NCBI GenBank assembly: GCA_027919835.1
Contig: JANVFP010000004.1
Coordinates: forward strand, 372,001 to 436,000
Direction of reading: 5' to 3'
Source: Lentinula raphanica
Lineage: Eukaryota; Basidiomycota; Agaricomycetes; Agaricales; Omphalotaceae
Length of the DNA stretch: 64,000 nucleotides
Shown here: positions 57,876 through 64,000 of the stretch, piece by piece
Layout: every line of letters starts with the position of its first letter
Position numbering within the stretch: position 1 is the first letter of the stretch
Translations under genes and position numbers: made by a program
Notes under the pieces: model-generated
Databases searched by the model: none
What the model saw: the letters and a program-made list of their open reading frames with translations, nothing else
Told to the model about the DNA's origin: nothing

Positions 57876-59871
57876 TCATCCCAAGCCGTTATCAAAATTC
57901 GCCGAGTTCAGTCACGCTAGGATGGTGTTGGAGGATGATGACGGAGAAGATGACGAGCAGGGGGTTGGTGTTGATGCTAGAGGTAGATTCTTGCCTCGGT
58001 TTGCTAGGGGGCTGGGATGGAGACTTGGTGAGAAAGCTCATGGTAGCCGCACGATTGCTTACACAGAAGTGGACGACCCTTTGCCGCGACCGCCACCTTG
58101 TGAATACAATACTGTTGCAATGGAAACTATTCAGAATAATCCTGACCTGTTCCATGTCCCGCAAGTCATTTCGACGGAACGCTTAGAAGCTCTGCTCACC
58201 CGGCATCCTAATCGACTATTCGTCAAATCTGTTATCACTGGTTTACGAGAAGGCTTCTGGCCATGGGCTCTAACAAATCCTGATAACGCTCATTATCCTG
58301 AGACTTGGGATAACTCATTTGCTCCTCCCCACACCGTCGATGAGCAAACCTTCATCAACACTCAACGTGATACGGAGCACGATAAACATCGTTTTTCGCG
58401 TTCCTTTGGGCCTGACCTCCTTCCCGGTATGTACAGTACTCCGGTCATTGCGGTACCAAAGCCTCGGTCTTCCGACCTTCGCCTCGTGTCTAACCAGAGT
58501 GCTGGAGAGTTTTCTCAGAACTCAATGGTAGACCCTGTGGCTGTCAAAGGTCCTCGTATGGATACGATGAAGGAGTTTATTCCAGCGCTGTTGCGGTACA
58601 GGAGAGAAAATCCTCATCAGAAGCTCGTGATGTGGAAATCGGATGTGTCTGAAGCATACAGGTTGTTACCTATGCATCCATTATGGCAGATCAAACAGGT
58701 AGTTACATCAAACTTACCTACGAGAGACGAGGTTAGAGAGGGTCAACGCGTTGATGAAATCAAAAGAAGTGTCGATTGGTGTGCGACGTTTGGAAATCGT
58801 GCTTCGCCACGTCTGTGGTTCTCAGTCATCGGCCTTGTCCTGTGGATTGCGATGTATGTGAAGCTCATCATTGACATCTTCTGCTACGTCGATGATGTGT
58901 ATGGTTGGGAGAAGGAAGATAACCTGATGCTTTACAAACCTTTCAATGTGCACATACCTGTGAAGCAGGCTCAGTTGTTATACCTTTGGGACTTCCTGGG
59001 AATACCACACAAGCTGAAGAAATTACTCAATGGACCTTCCCTTCCTATCATTGGCTTCGACGTGGACCCCAACGCTATGACCATTACCTTACCCGAGGAG
59101 TCGAAACAAGAACTCGTTCTATCCGTCCGGGAATTCATTTCTACCCCATCACGCCGTCGCTCATTACATGAGTTTCAAATGTTAGCGGGGTGGATCAACT
59201 GGTCCCTTAACGTATTCCCTCTCTTACGCCCAGGTCTATGTAATGTCTATGAAAAGATGCGAGGGAAAGCAAAGCCAAACGCACTCATCTACCTGAATGA
59301 GGCTGTCAAACGCGATCTCAACTGGTTCATTCAGCACGTCGAACGTTCCTCAGGAACTTATCTGTTCGACGGAATGGACTGGAATCCGAGTACAGAATGC
59401 AACATGACCATATATTGCGACGCTTGTTTGACTGGTATGGGTTACTGGATCCCTGAGCTCTTGCTAGGGTTCTACTCTCCCATCCCTCTCGAGCGTTCAA
59501 CCCATCCAATCTTCTTCTTTGAAGCACTGGCTGTGCTTTCAGCCTTGGTATGGTATGGTTCCTCGATGAGATCTGACTCTTCACTCTCTGGTCGTCTACG
59601 GCTCGTAATCTTCACCGACAACACAAATACTGTCGACATTTTTGATTCTCTCAGCGCTCGTCCAGATTATAACTTCATCCTGCAGGCTGCGGTGGACGAA
59701 CTCATCTTGCATGACATCGACTTACGAGTCATTCACATCAAGGGCGAGGACAACCTCGTGGCTGATGCAATCTCTAGGGGTGATTTCCTCAAAGCTTCGC
59801 AACTTGCTCCAGGCATTTTCATTAAACTGTTTCAACCCCCTCGAGAGCCGTTGGGGGCTGCCCCAAAATGA
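56722..59871 (+). CDS. Pol: reverse transcriptase and RNase H
   Basis: The pol frame is open from ATG 56722 to TGA 59871 (1049 codons). Recognisable pol protein begins near 57840, after the gag zinc fingers. RT motifs: MWKSDVSEAYRLLPMHPLW, CATFGNRASPRLWFSVIG, CYVDDVYG (catalytic YVDD). RNase H: MTIYCDACLTGMGYW, FFEALAVLSAL, IFTDNTNTVDIF and IHIKGEDNLVADAISRG hold the acidic residues in order. There is no protease or DDE integrase, as expected for this class. The first about 385 codons overlap gag in the +1 frame and look like a by-product of gag codon use; expression may use this ATG, 7 nt after the gag ATG, or a frameshift. Confidence 0.9.
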   Translation: MESTLPLHLRLSKYPHRISSPSMESSSNTAVDLYPKPTLLSRLPSISRQSVIDSNSSLMTLSCDPTWMKSKVRKESEIEPRTEETDSREEMGLETTVLGERMLEAEETTMMMRKKKPRTLMLNVAESTHPLSTGIKEQISSYPLPSLRLTNKFVDKSRTIPLISRMRSKAWRSQSPNLPFQRDSGRTSCLTDTSTSMTSLAISSPLSWRKPASISMATPPWNSDDRELSQRSIPMASGLTPSESTRKPSTSHSQVANLNYRCTGTTSTISSPLCNLSSITESSIMTEPSGSSLGHDEIYSLTRSRNLLTSKLLTSTAEASQSMSRLVSQANLPKTNVNTLPRSVAIGTSVPAMREPASSVTHAFSASPPNMLDPNVQIEITNHRNHPKPLSKFAEFSHARMVLEDDDGEDDEQGVGVDARGRFLPRFARGLGWRLGEKAHGSRTIAYTEVDDPLPRPPPCEYNTVAMETIQNNPDLFHVPQVISTERLEALLTRHPNRLFVKSVITGLREGFWPWALTNPDNAHYPETWDNSFAPPHTVDEQTFINTQRDTEHDKHRFSRSFGPDLLPGMYSTPVIAVPKPRSSDLRLVSNQSAGEFSQNSMVDPVAVKGPRMDTMKEFIPALLRYRRENPHQKLVMWKSDVSEAYRLLPMHPLWQIKQVVTSNLPTRDEVREGQRVDEIKRSVDWCATFGNRASPRLWFSVIGLVLWIAMYVKLIIDIFCYVDDVYGWEKEDNLMLYKPFNVHIPVKQAQLLYLWDFLGIPHKLKKLLNGPSLPIIGFDVDPNAMTITLPEESKQELVLSVREFISTPSRRRSLHEFQMLAGWINWSLNVFPLLRPGLCNVYEKMRGKAKPNALIYLNEAVKRDLNWFIQHVERSSGTYLFDGMDWNPSTECNMTIYCDACLTGMGYWIPELLLGFYSPIPLERSTHPIFFFEALAVLSALVWYGSSMRSDSSLSGRLRLVIFTDNTNTVDIFDSLSARPDYNFILQAAVDELILHDIDLRVIHIKGEDNLVADAISRGDFLKASQLAPGIFIKLFQPPREPLGAAPK

Positions 59872-60842
59872 TCCACTCTCATGTCAGGTCCAGGCAACCT
59901 CATCGTGTCGCTTGGACCCCCGAGCGCTTAGTTCTAGAACGTGCAGTTGCTCTTGGAGCAGCTATCGACTCGAACTCGGCGCTGACCTACGGTTCTGCCT
60001 TGAATTCTTATATTGACTTTTGTAAGATCCACAACAAGCCCCTTGATCCCACTCCCGACACCCTCAGTTTCTATGTCGTCTACATGTCTCACCACATCGA
60101 GCCTCGCTCGGTAGATTCCTACCTGTCTGGAATTTGCAACCAACTCGAGCCTTACTTCCCTGACGTTCGTTCTGCTCGAAAGAGTGATCTCGTCGCACGG
60201 ACTCTGAAGGGTTGTAAGCGTTTGAGAAGCAAACCAATCCATCGGAAACTTCCTCTTTCTCGCCAACAGGTTTCTGATATCGTCCGTGCTATTGACCCTG
60301 AGCCCAGTTTTGATGATTTACTCTGGGTTTCTATGCTGGCAACAGGCTTCTTTGGGCTCCTTCGTCTCGCGGAAATGTGTACGAGCGACTCAGATGCTAG
60401 GAGGAACCCCAGGAAATACTGTCGTCGCACAACTGTTATTATCTCCCATGACCAGTACGAGTTCACGTTAAGGACCCACAAGGCTGACAAGTTCTTCGAA
60501 GGCAACCAGGTTATCATAAACAACTTGGACGCCGTTTCCATCTTCCGCCGCTATTTAGCCAAGCGTGATATTTCCTTCCCACTCAATCCTTTCCTATGGC
60601 TTCGGTCTGATGGTTCTGTGCCAACTCGAACATGGTTCATTGGGAGGTTACGCTCTCACATCCCAGACAATAACATTGCAGGTCAATCTTTACGTGCAGG
60701 CGGCGCTACAGCCTTGGCCGAGGAAGGTGCTTCATTAAGCGTGATCCAAGCGATGGGTCGATGGAAGTCTGACACCTTTCAAATCTACATCCGCAAACAC
60801 CCTACATTGCTTCATACCATCCTTCGTCAACCTCATTCGTGA
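59868..60842 (+). CDS. Tyrosine recombinase of the Ngaro-type element
   Basis: 324 aa. Its ATG overlaps the pol stop as ATGA, so translation could restart there. It has a core-binding helical part (SALTYGSALNSYIDFC, SVDSYLSGICNQLEPYF) and a catalytic part: Arg I in FFGLLRLAEM, box II GQSLRAGGATALAEEG, MGRWKSDTFQIYIRKHP with the W and nucleophilic Y. The His of the usual H-x-x-R is Gln here. The protein joins the circular cDNA to the chromosome in place of an integrase. Confidence 0.92.
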   Translation: MIHSHVRSRQPHRVAWTPERLVLERAVALGAAIDSNSALTYGSALNSYIDFCKIHNKPLDPTPDTLSFYVVYMSHHIEPRSVDSYLSGICNQLEPYFPDVRSARKSDLVARTLKGCKRLRSKPIHRKLPLSRQQVSDIVRAIDPEPSFDDLLWVSMLATGFFGLLRLAEMCTSDSDARRNPRKYCRRTTVIISHDQYEFTLRTHKADKFFEGNQVIINNLDAVSIFRRYLAKRDISFPLNPFLWLRSDGSVPTRTWFIGRLRSHIPDNNIAGQSLRAGGATALAEEGASLSVIQAMGRWKSDTFQIYIRKHPTLLHTILRQPHS

Positions 60843-60893
60843 TGCTCCTCCCATCAATTTCTTCCATACACTTTTTCCTTTTTTACCCTTCTT

Positions 60894-60977
60894 TACCCAC
60901 TTCGGAGCATCCAAATACACGCGGAGCCCTCCGGGCTGATTTTTGGCTAAAAGCGCGGTTTCCACCAAGACGATTAG
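60894..60977 (+). repeat. Split direct repeat B1
   Basis: 84 bp, identical to B2 (61414-61497), ending GACGATTAG and running straight into A2. Confidence 0.95.
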
Positions 60978-61013
60978 TTGGATTTAATCAACGATTACAA
61001 GAATCTAATCGTC
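60969..61013. other. Candidate recombinase site at the B1-A2 junction
   Basis: GACGATTAG at 60969-60977 and its exact complement CTAATCGTC at 61005-61013 form 9-bp arms around a 27-bp spacer. Arms around a strand-exchange core are typical of tyrosine-recombinase sites; the assignment is inference. Confidence 0.6.
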
Positions 61014-61343
61014 TGGTGAGTCCAAGCCAGTCATATGCGCAGCACGCTCACCTGAGCATTCCCACTCGAAGCTCCGAGCGGAATGCGGCGACAACACCCG
61101 CCTCTTTCCACAAGAGGTCGAAAGTGGTGGCGTCGTACCAGGTGAGTCCGATCTCAGTGCACTGAGACATGCTTACTCATTTGCAAATACTTCAGCATTA
61201 TAAAGTCATCTGGCGAGATCGAGGCACCTTGCTCAATTCCTCCCTCTGTCTCGCCAGGTATGCTTTCTCTTATTCTTAGTTTGTATAGTAGAAGGCTCAA
61301 TTCCTCCCTCTGTCTCGCCAGTGTCGGTATTGCGCATCGTTCA
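60978..61343 (+). repeat. Split direct repeat A2
   Basis: 366 bp, identical to A1, including the TATA-like ATTATAAAG near 61197. It points toward TFC4 and could supply a promoter for it. Confidence 0.95.
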
Positions 61344-61413
61344 CCCGTCCTCTCCCTCCCTATTTCCACATATGTGTAGTTTCATTCATTGTAATTGTAG
61401 TATATGTACCTTG

Positions 61414-61497
61414 TACCCACTTCGGAGCATCCAAATACACGCGGAGCCCTCCGGGCTGATTTTTGGCTAAAAGCGCGGTTTCCACCAAGACGATTAG
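61414..61497 (+). repeat. Split direct repeat B2 (right end of element)
   Basis: 84 bp, identical to B1. Its end is 18 bp before the TFC4 ATG. Confidence 0.95.
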
Positions 61498-61515
61498 ACT
61501 CTTACTTTTACCTGA

Positions 61516-64000
61516 ATGTTGATCGAAGACGAGCCTGAAGATTTTCAAAAGTCCTCTGATTTTGACGGTAAAACTCAAAAGAAGTCGCTCTGTTGCTCTC
61601 TGAGAATCACATTCTCTGTTAGATTCAGACGGAAGTTTGACAGTATCTTTCTCAAGCTCATACGAGGAAAGCGAGGACGACGAAGAACCCGAATCTACTT
61701 CCGGGCTTGCGGTAGTTGAAAACGAAATCGAAGGGGACTTTGAGTGTGTCATGTTTCCAATGCTTTTCTATCAATTGACTGTGTCCAGCCGTTTAGTTCA
61801 AGATATACGCCAGCGGAACGATCCTTCACTGGCCAAGGATTGGGATATTAACATACAAGAGGAAGAGCAAGCTTTCAAAGACGATCTACGCGCAGCTGCA
61901 GGAATTGGGAAGCGACGGAAAGGAGTCCGTGTCTTGTCTGTGTTAATGATTGCAATTGATACTCTATTTGCAGAAATCCCGTGCATCTGGCCCTGCACTA
62001 TCCCAACAAGTTCGTTCTCTAATTGGAGACGGAAATCAAGCCTTTGTGGACAACAACCTTCCCGAGGCTATCAGGATCATGCAGGAAGTTATTCGAATCG
62101 AGCCTCGAGCTACTTCAGCTTGGTCTGTACTCGCACAATGCTACGAAGATATGAACCAGAAAGATCGTGCTCTTCAACTTCGTATCATGGCTGCTCACCT
62201 TAGTCATGATGCAGAAGAGTGGGATCGACTCGCGCACGAGTCCAGGTCAGATTGTGGTCTTTTCACATTTTGGTGTAGCGTTGGACAATGAACCTAGGAA
62301 CCTCGGATTCAATCAGCAAGCTTTGTACTGTTATCGCAAGCTTTACAGCTTGGATCCGTCCAATGTTGATGCTCTTTGGGATCGTGCAACTCTAGCAAAA
62401 GAAATTGGAGAATTGAAAATTGTGCGTCAAATACTGCCATTGTTATTCCGATACTCGTCATCTAAGGCAATGTCTCTAGGCACGCCAATCTTTTCTGTCA
62501 ATCCTCAAGCGATTTCCTCACGATCTCACTGTACTTTCTGAAATCCGTCCAATACTGGTTGAACTGGGAGATCTCGCTACATGCACGACATTATTCCAAA
62601 ACGCATTCGACCATTACAAGGAATGCTTTCCTTCGGGATCGGGTCCGATTTCTGGCCCTCCTGGCACTGAGTCAACAAGCTCGATAGTGCCTGGAGGAGG
62701 GTTTTCCATGCTCAACCTCCTTGTACTAGCAGATTTGTACAACACTGTCGGCGAACACGATAATGCTGTCCAGGTGATCAAGACTGGCAGTAGGTGGTTG
62801 CAGGGCAGGGGGGATCAGAAATACTGGGATCTGCTAGAGGACGATAGAGAGTTTGATCCTGAAGGATTCCAGCGAGTACCTCAAGGAACGGCTAGCACAC
62901 TTGGAGATTCCGACACTGCCTCTACCTCCAAAGTAACTCACACCGGTTCTGCTGGTGGACCCAATAACGTTGGAGGAAGAGGCACCGTCGAGATGCAATC
63001 TGGATACTTCCCTTTGGACGTCAATGCCCGACATCGCCTGGCAATCGCTAGAATCAAGATGGGAGATGTTAATGAGGGAATGGTATGGCTCTGTACATTA
63101 AATACGCCATTATTGATGTCTGACGACCTCCTGATTCTCATATCAGATACACGCGAATGTTGTATTACAAGAGGACGCGCTCGACTATGCACCTTTGTTC
63201 ATCGAGATTGCGGATGCATACTATGAGCGAGGGATGTGGGCAGAAGCGAAGCCCATATATGAGATCTTGGGAACGAATTCAAGTGTGAGTCACTGAATCA
63301 GTTCACTCGAGGGCCTCGTCTCATCAGATATTTATCGTAGACGAGCAGCGTGTATATCTTACTGCAGATAGCATCGTGTCTTCGCATGCTAGATGAACTC
63401 AAGGATGCCGCTGAGATATATGAACATGGTTAGCCTTATTTCTTCGTTGTCTGAAGTTCCATAAACTCTCGTTGCTCCTATTCTAGTTCGACTTGCTGAC
63501 CCTAACAACAACGATGCGAAGATGAAATTAGCAGAGATTTACGAAATTATGAATGAACCACGCAAAGCCCTGGACCTGGTTTATCAAGGTGAAGTCAGAT
63601 TGTAAAGCCTCATACTAATGCCTTACATCTCATGCCCTCGTCATAGTCATTGATTCGCGCAAACGTCGTACCAGAGATCCGTCACAAGCCAATGGTACTT
63701 CAGCCACGGGCAATCCTTCCACCTCGCTCTTCTCCGAAAAGAACTCAAAGCCCTCCACGCAGTCTCGCTCAAATAATCAAAATAGGCTCACTCAAGCTCA
63801 ACTCAAGCAACTGGAAGCAGAGAAGGAGAGGGAGGTATTGCGCAGCTATAACAGAGTCGTTGAGATATGGGCCGGAATGTTGAAAGAAAGGGAAGCTGCG
63901 GCGAAGGAGCTTGAGACGGGAATGCAAGCTTCAAAGACGCTCATGCAACATGGGGCTGCTCCTGAAGGCCCCGTTGAAAGGGAGTGGATGCTTGAGGCGG
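61516..64000 (+). CDS. TFC4: TFIIIC subunit Tfc4 (tau131 / GTF3C3), TPR protein, 3' end outside window
   Basis: Ten exons seen: 61516-61567, 61623-61743, 61789-61924, 61974-62245, 62298-62421, 62480-63082, 63147-63284, 63341-63428, 63487-63588 and 63647 onward. Tfc4 is the TPR scaffold of TFIIIC that recruits TFIIIB to tRNA and 5S genes. An acidic N-terminus (YEESEDDEEPES) is followed by TPR-rich sequence: QVRSLIGDGNQAFVDNNLPE, VLAQCYEDMNQKDRALQLRI, ALYCYRKLYSLDPSNVDALW, LNLLVLADLYNTVGEHDNA, LFIEIADAYYERGMWAEAKP, VRLADPNNNDAKMKLAEIYE, and EPRKALDLVYQVIDSRKRR, a Tfc4 signature region. The start is the first ATG that opens the exon chain. A retrotransposon end lies 18 bp upstream. Confidence 0.92.

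Larger units (their letters stand above)
56316..61497 (+). mobile_element. Complete Ngaro/PAT-type tyrosine-recombinase retrotransposon
   Basis: Order A1 (56316-56681) - gag - pol - YR - B1 (60894-60977) - A2 (60978-61343) - 70 bp - B2 (61414-61497). This A1...B1A2B2 layout of split direct repeats is the hallmark of Ngaro and related elements, which integrate with a tyrosine recombinase and leave no target duplication. A1 and A2 match over all 366 bp, and B1 and B2 over all 84 bp. All three coding frames are intact. By structure it should be young and possibly active. It sits between F-box gene 4 and TFC4. Confidence 0.95.

Noticed and set aside
56316..61497. Classification as an LTR (Gypsy/Copia) element
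   Set aside because: There is no protease or DDE integrase, the repeats are split as A1...B1A2B2, and a tyrosine recombinase is encoded.

Overview
The window is nuclear DNA of a basidiomycete fungus, almost certainly an Agaricomycete (mushroom-forming). The signs are very intron-dense genes with introns of about 47-60 nt, an expanded type of G-alpha protein, a TET/JBP-like dioxygenase next to a transposon-type tyrosine recombinase, a tandem F-box family, a Ngaro/PAT-type retrotransposon and a Mid2/SKG6-like wall protein. The species cannot be named. All exon structures below were worked out by hand from splice consensus, phase and family resemblance. Unless noted, exon lengths sum to a multiple of three.

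Layout. 1-20657 is mostly conserved single-copy genes: the 3' end of an unknown gene, cyanamide hydratase (-), a DUF202 membrane protein (-), mitochondrial OXA1 (+), two secreted wall-type proteins (-), the SNARE YKT6 (+), a hypothetical gene (-), a coiled-coil protein (+), an F-box-like protein (+), a 2.5 kb gene-poor stretch, then a divergent 15-exon G-alpha gene (+). 20658-29324 is an accessory island: a SAP-domain protein (+), a Crypton-like tyrosine recombinase (-), a TET/JBP-like Fe(II)/2OG dioxygenase (-) and an XPG/FEN-like nuclease (+), packed closely with a degenerate minisatellite. This is the best candidate for an undescribed composite mobile or epigenetic module.

29684-47302 returns to ordinary genes: a decayed ubiquitin gene (-), NHX-type Na+/H+ exchanger (+), a hAT-type MITE with intact 8-bp target duplication, a CBF1-like bHLH factor (+), a kinase-ankyrin fusion (+), a questin-oxidase-like gene with a 1-nt frameshift (+), Lunapark (+) and a Mid2-like wall-stress sensor (-) whose start codon sits in a 4-nt coding exon.

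48159-56200 holds four tandem F-box paralogues (-), about 2.1 kb apart, with the same intron position; three share a GC-rich upstream element. 56316-61497 is a complete, apparently recent Ngaro/PAT-type retrotransposon with split direct repeats (A1-gag-pol-YR-B1-A2-B2). It lies in the about 133-bp divergent promoter between F-box gene 4 and the TFIIIC subunit TFC4, and TFC4 runs off the right edge.
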